A stretch of DNA of 36,986 nucleotides from Candidatus Epulonipiscium sp. (GCA_012521395.1 JAAYML010000099.1:1-36986); one strand, 5' to 3'; positions 25,637-35,579 are shown, counted from the first letter of the stretch. Notes: a model not told the origin generated them from the sequence alone. Translations and numbers: made by a program.

Positions 25637-28600
25637 GTGTATAACAAAGTCTCAACAGATCTTAATTTTGTTGAACGGGAAAAAGAAATCCTCAAGTTTT
25701 GGAAGGAAAATAATATTTTTGAAAAAAGTATTTCAGAAAGAGAAGGTTGTCCTACATTTACTTTTTATGACGGGCCTCCTACGGCAAATGGTAAACCTCA
25801 TATTGGTCATATCCTTACCCGGGTTATAAAAGATATTATTCCAAGATATAAAACGATGAAAGGGTATAAGGTGCTTAGAAAAGCAGGCTGGGATACCCAT
25901 GGGCTTCCTGTGGAACTGGAAGTGGAAAAAATGCTGGGTATTAGCGGTAAACCTGAGATTGAAAATTACGGCGTAGAGCCCTTTATTAAAAAATGTAAGG
26001 AAAGTGTTTGGAAATATCAAAGTGAATGGGAAAAAATGAGCGACAGGGTAGGCTATTGGGCCGATATGAAAAACCCTTATGTGACTTATCACAACGAGTA
26101 TATTGAGTCCGTTTGGTGGTCTTTGAAAAAAATCTGGGATATGGGACTTTTATATAAAGGTCACAAAATTGTACCTTATTGTCCTCGTTGTGGAACTTCT
26201 TTATCCAGCCATGAAGTGGCTCAAGGTTATAAGGACGTAAAAGAGGCTTCAATTTATGTTAAGTTTGCTGTAAAAGGTGAAAAGCAAGTTTATTTGATGG
26301 CATGGACAACCACTCCCTGGACCTTACCTTCTAACGTCGCTTTAGTGGTTAATCCAAATGAAAAATATATTAAGGCAAAATGCGGCGATGAAGTTTATAT
26401 TTTGGCAGAAGCTTTAGCAGGCACGGTTTTAAATGAAGAATATGAAGTTTTGGACACAATGATTGGGCAGGATTTAGTTGGAACGGAATATGAACCTCTG
26501 TTTGATTTTGCAAAACCTGATAAAAAAGCATACTATGTGGTATCGGATAACTTTGTTACTTTAACCGATGGTACAGGTATCGTTCATGCTGCGCCTGCAT
26601 TTGGTGAAGATGACGCAAAAGTAGGCCGTATTTATGATCTTCCTTTTGTTCAATTGGTCAATGAACAAGGAAAATTTGTTGATGCCGTTACACCATGGAA
26701 AGGTGTTTTTGTAAAGGATGCAGATCCTGAAATTATTAAGCATTTAGATGGAAAAAATCTGCTTTATAAAGCAATAGATTATGAACACTCCTATCCATTC
26801 TGCTGGAGATGCGATACACCGCTTTTGTATTATGCAAGAGATACCTGGTTTATTAAGATGACAGAAGTAAGAGACCGACTCATTAATAATAATCAAAAGA
26901 TTAACTGGCATCCTGAACATATCCGGGACGGCCGTTTCGGGAACTTCCTTGAAAATGTTATTGACTGGGGCTTAAGCCGTGAAAGATATTGGGGAACCCC
27001 TCTTCCAATCTGGGAATGTAGTTGTGGTTACCGTCATGTGATTGGCAGCATTGCAGAATTAAAAGAAATGGGACAAAACGTACCTGATGATATTGAACTG
27101 CATAAGCCTTATATTGATAATGTATATCTTACTTGTCCTGAGTGCGGCGGCAGTATGAAACGGGTATCAGAAGTGATTGACTGCTGGTACGATTCTGGTT
27201 CCATGCCTTTTGCACAATGGCACTATCCTTTTGAAAACAAAGAGATTTTTGAAGAAAACTTCCCGGCTAATTTCATCAGTGAAGCCGTAGACCAGACAAG
27301 AGGATGGTTCTATACCTTACATGCTATTTCAACCCTTTTATTTGACAGACCAGCTTATGAAAATGTTATTGTTTTAGGGTTGGTACAAGATAAAGATGGC
27401 TTAAAGATGAGTAAACATAAGGGAAATGTTGTAGATCCCTGGACTGTTTTAGATAAACAAGGTGCCGATGCGGTCAGATGGTATTTCTATACGACAAGTG
27501 CACCATGGTTACCAAGCAGATTTTATGGTGAAGCTGTGAGTGAAGCACAAAGAAAATTCATGGGTACGCTTTGGAATACCTATGCCTTTTATGTGCTTTA
27601 TGCCAACATTGACAAATTTAATCCGAAAGAATACCAATTAGAGTATGATAAATTATCCTTAATGGATAAGTGGATATTATCAAAACTTCATTCTTTAATT
27701 AAAACGGTAGACAATCATCTGGATAATTATAGAATTTTTGAAGCTTCAAGGGCACTGCAAGATTTTGTAGATGATTTAAGTAACTGGTATGTAAGAAGAA
27801 GCAGAGAACGTTTTTGGTATAAAGACATGCCACAGGATAAAATTAATGCCTTTATGACCCTTTATACAGTTCTTGTGGATTTAGTAAAATTAATTGCGCC
27901 ATTTACACCATTTATGGCTGAAGAAATCTACAGAAATCTTGTGATTAATGTGGATAAAACAGCTCCTGAAAGTGTACATTTATGTTATTATCCACAGGCA
28001 GAAGATAAATATATTGATAAGGTACTTGAAGACAATATGGATCAGGTGCTTAATGTTGTTGTGTTAGGCAGAGCATGCAGAAATACAGCCAATATTAAGA
28101 ACAGGCAACCTTTAAGCAAGATGTATGTTAAGACAGGAAAAGAATTGCCTGAGCTCTTTAAAGATATTATTGCTGAAGAATTAAATATCAAAGAAGTTAT
28201 TCTTACGGATGATGTAGCAGACTTTACAAGTTATTCCTTTAAGCCTCAGCTAAAAACTGTAGGCCCCAAATATGGTAAGTTGGTAGGAAAAATCCGTGAA
28301 GCTTTAGCAAATATCGATGGCAATAAAGCGATAGATGAACTTAGAAAGGGTAATCCTTTAAGCTTTGAATTTGACGGGGAAAAGGTAGAACTTTTTGAAG
28401 AAGATTTGCTGATTGAAACCAAACAAACGGAAGGCTTTATTGCAGAAACTGAAAGAGATTTAACCGTTGTTTTAGATACTAATCTTACGGAAGAATTAAT
28501 TGAAGAAGGTTTTGTAAGAGAAATCATCAGCAAGATTCAGACTATGAGAAAAGAGGCTGCTTTTGAAGTACAAGATCATATTAAAGTTTTCTATTCCGGT

Positions 28601-28756
28601 AATGAAAAATTAGCTCAAATTATCGAAAGAAATAAAGAAGAAATTGCTGCTGAAGTTCTGGGAGACCATATCGCTGAAGACAGCAGCAAAGAAGGTTATT
28701 CAAAAGAATGGAAGATTAATGGAGAACCTATTGAGTTGACCATTCAAAGAATATAG
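25637..28756 (+). CDS. ileS: Isoleucyl-tRNA synthetase, type-2-like
   Basis: Charges tRNA-Ile with isoleucine. The start is GTG 25637, chosen because GGAGG at 25625-25629 precedes it by 7 bases and the upstream ATG at 25580 lies in the attenuator. The 1039-residue protein is longer than the usual ~920-residue bacterial enzyme. Its opening (LNFVEREKEILKFWKENNIF) and IKDIIPRYKTMKGYKVLRKA stretch match the eukaryote-like type 2 group. HIGH is at 55-58, KMSKH at 590-594, and zinc-type CxxC pairs occur (CPRC, CPEC). The editing domain and the C-terminal anticodon-binding region are intact. Type 2 enzymes are commonly less sensitive to mupirocin; that is family knowledge and was not tested here. 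Confidence 0.95.
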   Translation: MYNKVSTDLNFVEREKEILKFWKENNIFEKSISEREGCPTFTFYDGPPTANGKPHIGHILTRVIKDIIPRYKTMKGYKVLRKAGWDTHGLPVELEVEKMLGISGKPEIENYGVEPFIKKCKESVWKYQSEWEKMSDRVGYWADMKNPYVTYHNEYIESVWWSLKKIWDMGLLYKGHKIVPYCPRCGTSLSSHEVAQGYKDVKEASIYVKFAVKGEKQVYLMAWTTTPWTLPSNVALVVNPNEKYIKAKCGDEVYILAEALAGTVLNEEYEVLDTMIGQDLVGTEYEPLFDFAKPDKKAYYVVSDNFVTLTDGTGIVHAAPAFGEDDAKVGRIYDLPFVQLVNEQGKFVDAVTPWKGVFVKDADPEIIKHLDGKNLLYKAIDYEHSYPFCWRCDTPLLYYARDTWFIKMTEVRDRLINNNQKINWHPEHIRDGRFGNFLENVIDWGLSRERYWGTPLPIWECSCGYRHVIGSIAELKEMGQNVPDDIELHKPYIDNVYLTCPECGGSMKRVSEVIDCWYDSGSMPFAQWHYPFENKEIFEENFPANFISEAVDQTRGWFYTLHAISTLLFDRPAYENVIVLGLVQDKDGLKMSKHKGNVVDPWTVLDKQGADAVRWYFYTTSAPWLPSRFYGEAVSEAQRKFMGTLWNTYAFYVLYANIDKFNPKEYQLEYDKLSLMDKWILSKLHSLIKTVDNHLDNYRIFEASRALQDFVDDLSNWYVRRSRERFWYKDMPQDKINAFMTLYTVLVDLVKLIAPFTPFMAEEIYRNLVINVDKTAPESVHLCYYPQAEDKYIDKVLEDNMDQVLNVVVLGRACRNTANIKNRQPLSKMYVKTGKELPELFKDIIAEELNIKEVILTDDVADFTSYSFKPQLKTVGPKYGKLVGKIREALANIDGNKAIDELRKGNPLSFEFDGEKVELFEEDLLIETKQTEGFIAETERDLTVVLDTNLTEELIEEGFVREIISKIQTMRKEAAFEVQDHIKVFYSGNEKLAQIIERNKEEIAAEVLGDHIAEDSSKEGYSKEWKINGEPIELTIQRI

Positions 28757-28825
28757 GACCTATAGTCCTTATTTCCCAAAACTTAAGAATTAAACAAACA
28801 AATAAAAAACTTTATGCTATAATAA

Positions 28826-28851
28826 TAGGGGAGGACTTTAAGGCTCCCCTA
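28826..28851 (+). repeat. Inverted repeat in the leader of apeB
   Basis: TAGGGGAG and CTCCCCTA arms (8 bp) around a 10-base loop, just after TATAAT (28818-28823). With no T-run it is not a terminator; a leader hairpin or operator is possible. Confidence 0.4.
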
Positions 28852-28873
28852 AAATCATATAAAGGGGATATAT

Positions 28874-30166
28874 ATGGATAATACATTAGCTAAAGAACTG
28901 ATTTCATTTATTAATGACAGTCCTTCACCATTTCACGTTGTTAAACAACTTGAAATGGCTTTAAAAGATAGAGGTTTTACAGCTCTGGATTTAAGAGAAA
29001 AATGGATCTTAGAAAAAAACAACAAATATTATACAATCATTAACGATTCTGCTATTTTTGCTTTTGATATCGGAGAAGGAAATATTGAAGAAGAAGGTTT
29101 TAAGATTATTGGCAGTCATACAGATAGTCCAGGTTTTAGGATAAAGCCTGCACCGGAAATTAAAAGTAACCGTTATATGAAATTAAATACAGAATCCTAT
29201 GGCGGACCAATTTTATATAGCTGGTTGGACAGACCGTTATCTCTTGCAGGCAGAGTTCTGTTGAAAGGGGACAGCCCTTTTAAGCCTGAAAAAATACTGG
29301 TTGATTTTAAAGAGCCCGTTGCAATTATTCCAAGCCTTGCGATTCATATGAACAGAAATGTGAATCAAGGCATAGAATTTAATAAGCAAAAAGATACCTT
29401 GCCGCTTTTAGGTATGATTAAAGATGAGCTGGAAGAAAATCATAAAATGATAAGGTTTATAGCCGATCATTTGAATATAGATACTGATAAAATATTGGAT
29501 TTTGATTTGTTTCTTTATCCTGTTGAAAAAGCTTCCCTGGCAGGTATTCATAAGGAGTTTATTTCTGCACCTAAATTGGACGATTTGGCCATGGTGCATG
29601 CAGGTCTTAAGGCCATGATGAATACAAAAGCCAAAAGAGGAATTAATATCATCTTTTGCTTTGATAATGAAGAAGTTGGCAGTTCAAGCAAAGAAGGGGC
29701 AGATTCCCCGACTGCTTCCTATATTCTTGAAAGAATTCTTCTTGCTTTAGGTAAGAGCAGGGAAGATTATTTCAGGGCCCTTGCCAGTTCCTTTATGATT
29801 TCTGCGGATATGGCTCATGCCTTTCATCCCAATTATGAAGAAAAACAAGATCCTACTAACAGGCCTTTAATAAACGGTGGTCCTGTTATCAAGCTTAGTG
29901 CGAACAAGGAATATGCCAGTGACGGGAGTACAACGGCTGTATTTGAACAAATTTGTAAGGAAGCCGGCGTGCCTGTTCAATATTTTGTCAACCGTTCAGA
30001 TATAAAAGGTGGAACAACCATAGGGCCGATTATGGCAAGACAATTAGGTATCAGTTGTATAGATGTAGGCAATCCAATTCTTTCAATGCATTCGATAAGG
30101 GAATTAGGAGGCGTTTTAGACCATAAATATATCATTAATGCCTTTGAAAAGTATTATTCTCTTTAA
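28874..30166 (+). CDS. apeB: M18 family aminopeptidase
   Basis: Zinc aminopeptidase of the aspartyl-aminopeptidase family, releasing N-terminal residues from peptides in the cytosol. The 430-residue protein has the M18 hallmarks: FINDSPSPFHVVKQLEMALK at the start, the metal ligand region IIGSHTDSPGFRIKP, FCFDNEEVGSSSKEGADSP with the catalytic Glu, SADMAHAFHPNYEEK, and the final SMHSIRELGGVLD. The ATG follows AAAGGGG. glgP follows 50 bases later without a terminator, so they may share a transcript. Substrate preference within M18 is uncertain. Confidence 0.93.
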   Translation: MDNTLAKELISFINDSPSPFHVVKQLEMALKDRGFTALDLREKWILEKNNKYYTIINDSAIFAFDIGEGNIEEEGFKIIGSHTDSPGFRIKPAPEIKSNRYMKLNTESYGGPILYSWLDRPLSLAGRVLLKGDSPFKPEKILVDFKEPVAIIPSLAIHMNRNVNQGIEFNKQKDTLPLLGMIKDELEENHKMIRFIADHLNIDTDKILDFDLFLYPVEKASLAGIHKEFISAPKLDDLAMVHAGLKAMMNTKAKRGINIIFCFDNEEVGSSSKEGADSPTASYILERILLALGKSREDYFRALASSFMISADMAHAFHPNYEEKQDPTNRPLINGGPVIKLSANKEYASDGSTTAVFEQICKEAGVPVQYFVNRSDIKGGTTIGPIMARQLGISCIDVGNPILSMHSIRELGGVLDHKYIINAFEKYYSL

Positions 30167-30216
30167 AAGATAGATGATGGTTTAAAAACAAGCCATTAAG
30201 AAATGGGGGGAATTCA

Positions 30217-32664
30217 ATGAAGTTTTTCTTTGATAAAGAAGAATTTAAGGAAGAAGTACAGGAAACCGTGAAAACATTGACTAAAAAGACCATCGATAAA
30301 GCATCAAAGCAAGAGATTTACCAGGCAGTTGCTTTTGTTTTAAAAGACTTGATTGCCGACAGGTGGATTGAGACAGACAATGCCTATAAAAAAGAAGATG
30401 TAAAAATCGTTTATTATTTATCCATGGAATTTTTAACGGGCCGGGCTTTAGGGAACAATCTGATTAATCTGGCGGTTAAAAAAGAAGTGGAAGAAGCTTT
30501 GGCAGAATTGGGGATTAATTATAATGAAATTGAAGAAGAAGAACCTGACCCGGGACTTGGTAATGGTGGCCTGGGAAGACTGGCTGCATGTTTTTTAGAT
30601 TCTTTGTCTACCTTAGGTTACCCGGCTTATGGCTGTGGCATCCGATACAGACATGGCATTTTTGAGCAAAAAATAATAGACGGTTATCAGGTGGAATATC
30701 CGGATAATTGGCTGGAATACGGCAATCCATGGGAAATATTCAGACCTGAATATGCTTGCGAAGTTAAATTTGGTGGTAATGTAAGGGTTGAAAAAAAGGA
30801 AAACGGAGAATACAAATTTATTCAGGAAAATTATCAGTCGGTTATTGCGGTTCCCTATGATATTCCCATTTTAGGTTATAATAATTGGACCGTAAATACT
30901 TTAAGACTTTGGGATGCCAGAGCAGTTAATCGTTTTGATTTAAAGAAATTTGACCAGGGTGAATATGAAAAGGCATTAGAAGAACAAAATTTAGCCCAAA
31001 TCATTGTAAAAGTATTATATCCCAGTGACAATCATATAAAGGGTAAGGAATTAAGGTTAAAGCAACAGTATTTCTTTATATCTGCCAGCATACAGCAGGC
31101 GATAAAAAGATTTAAGGCAAATCATACAGATTTTAAAGAACTGCCTGATAAAGTTGCCTTTCAAATGAACGATACCCATCCTTCTTTGGCTGTGGCAGAA
31201 CTGATGCGAATTCTGGTAGATGAAGAAGAATTGCCTTGGGATGAAGCATGGGATATTACAAAAAAAGTCTGTGCCTATACCAACCACACCATTATGTCTG
31301 AAGCGCTGGAGCAATGGCCTATTGAATTATTCAGCCGTCTGCTTCCGAGAATTTATCAAATTGTAGAAGAAATAAACCGCAGATTTTGTTATGAGTTAAT
31401 TAATCAATATAAATTTGATAGTGAAAAGATAAGGCGAATGGCTATTATTGCAGATGGTCAGGTGAGAATGGCTTATCTTGCGATTGTCGGCAGTCATTCG
31501 GTAAACGGGGTAGCAGCTTTGCATACAGAAATATTAAAACATGAAGTTCTTAAAGATTTTTACGAAATATATCCTGAAAGATTTAACAGCAAAACCAATG
31601 GGATTACTCAAAGAAGATGGTTGTTAAAGGCAAACCCAAATCTTGCCCAATTCATTACTGATACGATTGGAGACGGCTGGATTACGGACTTAACGGAGCT
31701 TAGAAAGCTTCTGCCTTATAAAGAAGATGAAGCCTTCAGAAAGCGTTTTATGGAAATTAAATATGAAAATAAAGTTAAGCTGGCAGAATATATTAAAGCA
31801 CACAACAATATTGAAGTGGATCCTAATTCAATTTTTGATATTCAGATTAAAAGACTTCATGAATATAAAAGACAGCTTTTAAACATCCTTCATGTGATGT
31901 ACTTGTATAATCAATTGAAAGCCAATCCAAGTATGGATTTTCATCCTCATACTTTTATTTTTGGCGCAAAAGCAGCTTCTGCTTATAAAATGGCTAAGCT
32001 GATTATAAAGCTTATTAATTCTGTGGCAGATATTATTAACAACGATGCTTCTATAGATGGAAAGATTAAGGTTGTATTTATTGAAAACTATAATGTATCT
32101 GCAGCTGAAAAATTATTCCCTGCTGCGGACATCAGTCAGCAAATTTCAACGGCGGGCAAAGAAGCTTCTGGTACTGGTAATATGAAATTTATGTTAAACG
32201 GGGCAGTGACCATTGGAACTTTAGATGGTGCCAATATTGAAATCAAAGAAGAGGTAGGAGACGACAATATCTTTATCTTTGGTTTAACGGCAGAAGAAGT
32301 CATGAATTATTATAAAAATGGCGGATACAATCCTTGGGATATCTATAATATGAATCAAGATGTCCGTTTGGTTTTAACCCAATTAATCAATGGGTTTTTA
32401 TGCCCGGAAAATACAGAGCTGTTCAGAGATATTTACGAAAGCTTATTAAACGGCGGTGATCCTTACTTTGTTCTCAAAGATTTTGAAAGTTATGCAAAGA
32501 CCCATAAAAAAATGGTGGAAGCTTATATAGACAGAGAAAGATGGGTTAAAATGCAAATTGTAAATGTTGCTTTAAGTGGTAAGTTTTCCAGTGACAGGAC
32601 CATTAAAGAATATGCCACTGAGATATGGAAACTTAAATCTGTGAAAATTCGCCATGACGAATAA
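30217..32664 (+). CDS. glgP: Glycogen/maltodextrin phosphorylase (GT35)
   Basis: Releases glucose-1-phosphate from glycogen or maltodextrin ends using phosphate, with pyridoxal phosphate as cofactor. The 815-residue protein shows EEEPDPGLGNGGLGRLAACF early, the AFQMNDTHPSLAVAELMRIL stretch, KRLHEYKRQLLN, and the cofactor site EASGTGNMKFMLNGA with Lys657. There is no signal peptide. GGGGGG precedes the ATG, and a strong terminator follows. It parallels the cellobiose phosphorylase at 4456: both feed glucose-1-phosphate into glycolysis at lower ATP cost. Glycogen versus maltodextrin preference cannot be told from sequence alone. Confidence 0.95.
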   Translation: MKFFFDKEEFKEEVQETVKTLTKKTIDKASKQEIYQAVAFVLKDLIADRWIETDNAYKKEDVKIVYYLSMEFLTGRALGNNLINLAVKKEVEEALAELGINYNEIEEEEPDPGLGNGGLGRLAACFLDSLSTLGYPAYGCGIRYRHGIFEQKIIDGYQVEYPDNWLEYGNPWEIFRPEYACEVKFGGNVRVEKKENGEYKFIQENYQSVIAVPYDIPILGYNNWTVNTLRLWDARAVNRFDLKKFDQGEYEKALEEQNLAQIIVKVLYPSDNHIKGKELRLKQQYFFISASIQQAIKRFKANHTDFKELPDKVAFQMNDTHPSLAVAELMRILVDEEELPWDEAWDITKKVCAYTNHTIMSEALEQWPIELFSRLLPRIYQIVEEINRRFCYELINQYKFDSEKIRRMAIIADGQVRMAYLAIVGSHSVNGVAALHTEILKHEVLKDFYEIYPERFNSKTNGITQRRWLLKANPNLAQFITDTIGDGWITDLTELRKLLPYKEDEAFRKRFMEIKYENKVKLAEYIKAHNNIEVDPNSIFDIQIKRLHEYKRQLLNILHVMYLYNQLKANPSMDFHPHTFIFGAKAASAYKMAKLIIKLINSVADIINNDASIDGKIKVVFIENYNVSAAEKLFPAADISQQISTAGKEASGTGNMKFMLNGAVTIGTLDGANIEIKEEVGDDNIFIFGLTAEEVMNYYKNGGYNPWDIYNMNQDVRLVLTQLINGFLCPENTELFRDIYESLLNGGDPYFVLKDFESYAKTHKKMVEAYIDRERWVKMQIVNVALSGKFSSDRTIKEYATEIWKLKSVKIRHDE

Positions 32665-32693
32665 AATCCCTGATTTTTCAGGGATTTTTTTTT
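32663..32693 (+). terminator. Terminator after glgP
   Basis: Arms AAAATCCCTGA (32663-32673) and TCAGGGATTTT (32678-32688) followed by T-rich sequence; the left arm overlaps the stop codon. Confidence 0.88.
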
Positions 32694-32766
32694 AGGCAAG
32701 AACCAATTACTAGCTCATGCATATATTGTTATTGGATATAAAATCATGTATAAGGAGGAAGTATAA

Positions 32767-33312
32767 ATGGCAAAAGAATATGAAGCCAATAATGAAAATT
32801 ATAAAGGGATAGAAGAATCTTTCAGACAGCAACCAATGATGAATAATAAGCCTTATCCATCTAATATGTATCCAATGGGAGTTTATCCAAATGGTATGAT
32901 GTATTATGATGATATTGACGAAAGAGATATGGAATATATGAAAAGAATGTATCCTGAATTAAATCAAAGAATTCAAAAACATATAGAATATGAATGTGAT
33001 AAAATGGATTATGACGGAAGCCCTATCTACAATGAATATCCAGATCAGGAAATTATAGAACAAATGATTGACAGAGTTTATGAAAGGATTATACAAGAAA
33101 TGCCGGATCTTCTTGATGAAGGAGAAATGGAAAGACAGAGAATTCCAAGATACAGACTGGTTCGTTCCCTGGCAGGGGCTCTCTTACTGACAGAGCTTTT
33201 TGGAAGAAGAAGACGCTATCGCAGGAGAATACCTTTTTACGGATATCCATCTTATCAATATCCATATTATCAATACCCTTATCAATATTCTTATCCTTAT
33301 CCCTACTATTAA
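32767..33312 (+). CDS. Tyr-rich protein, spore-coat-like
   Basis: This 181-residue protein begins at ATG after AAGGAGG. The N-terminal third is rich in Asn, Pro, Met and Tyr (NMYPMGVYPNGMMYYDD). The middle (about 55-125) is a folded-looking helical segment, EYMKRMYPELNQRIQKHIEY, then ECDKMDYDGSPIYNEYPDQE. I associate this arrangement with small conserved clostridial proteins of the sporulation or coat type, from memory only. After an Arg-rich stretch (GRRRRYRRR) the C-terminus consists almost entirely of Tyr, Pro and Gln (YQYPYYQYPYQYSYPYPYY). Tyr-rich tails suit cross-linked coat or surface layers. The function is inference. Confidence 0.75.
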   Translation: MAKEYEANNENYKGIEESFRQQPMMNNKPYPSNMYPMGVYPNGMMYYDDIDERDMEYMKRMYPELNQRIQKHIEYECDKMDYDGSPIYNEYPDQEIIEQMIDRVYERIIQEMPDLLDEGEMERQRIPRYRLVRSLAGALLLTELFGRRRRYRRRIPFYGYPSYQYPYYQYPYQYSYPYPYY

Positions 33313-33347
33313 AAAAGGACAGCTTAAAGCTGCCCTTTTAATTTTTT
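33311..33347. terminator. Bidirectional terminator
   Basis: AAAAGGACAGC and GCTGCCCTTTT arms with one mismatch around a TTAAA loop, between two convergent genes. Confidence 0.75.
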
Positions 33348-34452
33348 ATGGGCGCATGGCCCTTAAAATAGCAGGATTATTAATATATTCTTCAGAAATC
33401 AATTCTCTTTCAATTTTTACTTCTTTTGTAGCAGATAAATCTACTCTTTTAAAGACTTCTTGTTTTGTTTTTAAATCATAAATGACTCTTACAGTTGGCT
33501 TATCGATTGAACCAATTTTATTTTGTTCTACAATTGCAACGGTTTCATTACTTAATAATACCGTTGTTCCAACGGGATAATAACAGATCATTCCCCTAAA
33601 GGTTTTAAATAAATCTTCATCCAGGTGGTTCTTTGTCATTCTTTCCATTTCATTCAAGGTATTTACAATCGTATATTCATTCCGATAGGCTCTTTTACTG
33701 GTCATGGCATCAAATACATCACAGACAGAACAGATTCTTGCCCCCTCATGAATCTGGTTTTTTGTCATTCCTAAGGGATAGCCATCGCCATTTATTTTTT
33801 CATGGTGCATTAGAATCATCACTTTACTAATTGGTGTTAACAAAGGGTTATCTTTAAAAATTTGATAGCCTTGGAAAGGATGCTGCTTAATAATATCAAA
33901 TTCTTCTTCTGTGAGTTTATCGGGCTTATTTAATATTTCATCAGGAACTAATATTTTTCCAAAATCATGGAGTAAACCTCCCAGGGCCAGTTTTTTTAAA
34001 TAGGATTTATCTCCGCCAATCTTTCTTCCCAGCATAACACATAAAACAGCGACATTGACTGAGTGTCCGTAGGTATAATCATCTTTTGTTTTTATATCGA
34101 CCATATCGTATAAAATTTCTTTATTGCTGAGGATATCTTCTACAATTTGGATCACCGAAGTTTCAAGTTGAGAGACGTCGATTTGCTGGGTTGCTTTAAA
34201 AATAGCTAAGGTGTCTTTTACAATATTTATAGTTTTTATTCTGGTCTTTTCTGAAATAACATCCTTAATTTCAATACCTTCAGATAATTTATCAGCAATA
34301 TATATCCTGTCAATTCCTCTGGCCTCTAATTTCTTTTTGTAGTACTTTTTAAAACTTATGTTTTTTGCGAGTAATCTGGAACCATTTTCGTCTATAACGG
34401 TTTTTGCGATAATTTCCCCACCTTTTAAGCAACTCACTGGAACTAAACGCAT
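33346..34452 (-). CDS. HD-GYP domain phosphodiesterase
   Basis: Probably hydrolyses cyclic di-GMP in the cytosol. Start at ATG 34452 on the minus strand (GGGGGGGA 8 bases upstream); upstream ATGs lack a good site. The 368-residue protein has an N-terminal regulatory region (RLVPVSCLKGGEIIAKTVID, then YYKKKLEARGIDRIYI) seen in many clostridial HD-GYP proteins. Its HD-GYP domain has YTYGHSVNVAVL, the HD pair in GGLLHDFGK, the following ILMHHEKINGDGYP with the GYP motif, and DVFDAMTSKRAYR. The C-terminal ~60 residues form a small beta domain. All metal-binding motifs look intact. There is no transmembrane segment or receiver domain, so its input signal is unknown. Confidence 0.92.
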   Translation of the reverse strand: MRLVPVSCLKGGEIIAKTVIDENGSRLLAKNISFKKYYKKKLEARGIDRIYIADKLSEGIEIKDVISEKTRIKTINIVKDTLAIFKATQQIDVSQLETSVIQIVEDILSNKEILYDMVDIKTKDDYTYGHSVNVAVLCVMLGRKIGGDKSYLKKLALGGLLHDFGKILVPDEILNKPDKLTEEEFDIIKQHPFQGYQIFKDNPLLTPISKVMILMHHEKINGDGYPLGMTKNQIHEGARICSVCDVFDAMTSKRAYRNEYTIVNTLNEMERMTKNHLDEDLFKTFRGMICYYPVGTTVLLSNETVAIVEQNKIGSIDKPTVRVIYDLKTKQEVFKRVDLSATKEVKIERELISEEYINNPAILRAMRP

Positions 34453-34657
34453 CGAATTATCCCCCCCATCCATTTCAATAGGATGCCGCATAAACAAAAC
34501 ATTTTGTATATACATTATAAAATAATTAATAAATATTTTCTACATAATTTGACAAATCCTATGATGATAAAATGAATATTTAATAGCTTCATGAAGGTAT
34601 AAAAAAGCATAATTTGCATATCATAAGCCATATATTGTATAATTAAGGAGGTATAAC

Positions 34658-35212
34658 ATGGTCAACAATGCAATGACTGCTGATTTTTTACGTTCTGCCT
34701 ATGGTGGTGAAAGCATGGCCCATATGCGATATCTTATTTGGGGTGAAATTGCCAGGAAAGAAGGATTTAACAACATTGGTATTCTTTTTGAGGCCATTGC
34801 CCATGCAGAATATGTTCATGCCAATAATCACTTTAATGTATTAAAAGCACAAAAAGGAGATTATACTGTTCCGGCAGGAGGCGTTTTTGGTAATACCACA
34901 ACGATTGAAAATCTTCAAGGTGCCATTGACGGAGAACTCCATGAAGTGGAACAAATGTATCCCGTATACTTAAATACTGCAGAATTTCAAAATGAAAAGG
35001 ATGCAAAACGTTCTTTTCATTATGCACTGGAGGCTGAAAAAATTCATGCTAAGATGTTTAAAGAAGCACAAGAAGCGGCCAAAGCAGGGAAAGATTATGA
35101 TCTTGAAGCTGTTTACATATGCCCTGTTTGTGGTTATACAGTTTTGGATGAGGCGCCAGAAGTATGTCCAATCTGCGGAGCTAAAAAAGAAGTATTTAAA
35201 GAATTTAAATAA
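34658..35212 (+). CDS. rbr: Rubrerythrin
   Basis: Non-haem di-iron peroxidase that reduces hydrogen peroxide and protects strict anaerobes from oxygen. The 184-residue protein has a four-helix di-iron domain with ExxH-type ligands (EAIAHAEYVHANN, EGELHEVEQ-like segment, EAEKIHAKMF) and a C-terminal rubredoxin domain with CPVCG and CPICG. ATG follows AAGGAGG. It is monocistronic with a terminator behind it. A TTGACA lies at 34549 but no convincing -10 or PerR box is visible. Confidence 0.95.
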   Translation: MVNNAMTADFLRSAYGGESMAHMRYLIWGEIARKEGFNNIGILFEAIAHAEYVHANNHFNVLKAQKGDYTVPAGGVFGNTTTIENLQGAIDGELHEVEQMYPVYLNTAEFQNEKDAKRSFHYALEAEKIHAKMFKEAQEAAKAGKDYDLEAVYICPVCGYTVLDEAPEVCPICGAKKEVFKEFK

Positions 35213-35227
35213 TTACTATAATCATTG

Positions 35228-35262
35228 AAAGGAGCGGTAAATACCGTTCCTTTTATTTTTTT
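35228..35262 (+). terminator. Terminator after rubrerythrin
   Basis: AAAGGAGCGGT (35228-35238) and ACCGTTCCTTT (35243-35253) arms with one G-T pair, then a T-rich tail. The stretch from here to 35579 (about 317 bases) is AT-rich. Apart from the promoter at 35489 I see no gene in it. Confidence 0.8.
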
Positions 35263-35488
35263 AATTTAAAGTGATAAAGCAAAAAGAATATAAAAAGAAG
35301 CTGTATAAAAATGTTTGTTAATAATCAAACTATTATTTTTATTTTCATTATTAAATACAGTATACAATCTTTTATTGATATATGTAAATAGTACTATTTT
35401 ATTATGTTGAGCCGCCTGTCTGCTTTTAGTCCTATTTTTGTTAAAAATATATCCTTAATTCCATAAAAGAAAATTTATGCTTTGATAA

Positions 35489-35517
35489 TTGACGATAATT
35501 AAACGATATAGTATTAT
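35489..35517 (+). promoter_or_regulatory. Promoter of the gene at 35580
   Basis: TTGACG (35489-35494), a 17-bp spacer and TATTAT (35512-35517). Confidence 0.55.
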
Positions 35518-35579
35518 TAAATAAAAAATTCAAAATTATAACATTATAGTATCGAATGATTGCTAAATTAGGAGAAATT

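Noticed and set aside
35386-35399. 14-bp perfect palindrome AAATAGTACTATTT in the gap after rubrerythrin.
   Set aside because: In DNA this AT-rich several 14-bp palindromes are expected by chance in 37 kb, and it is not placed at a promoter.
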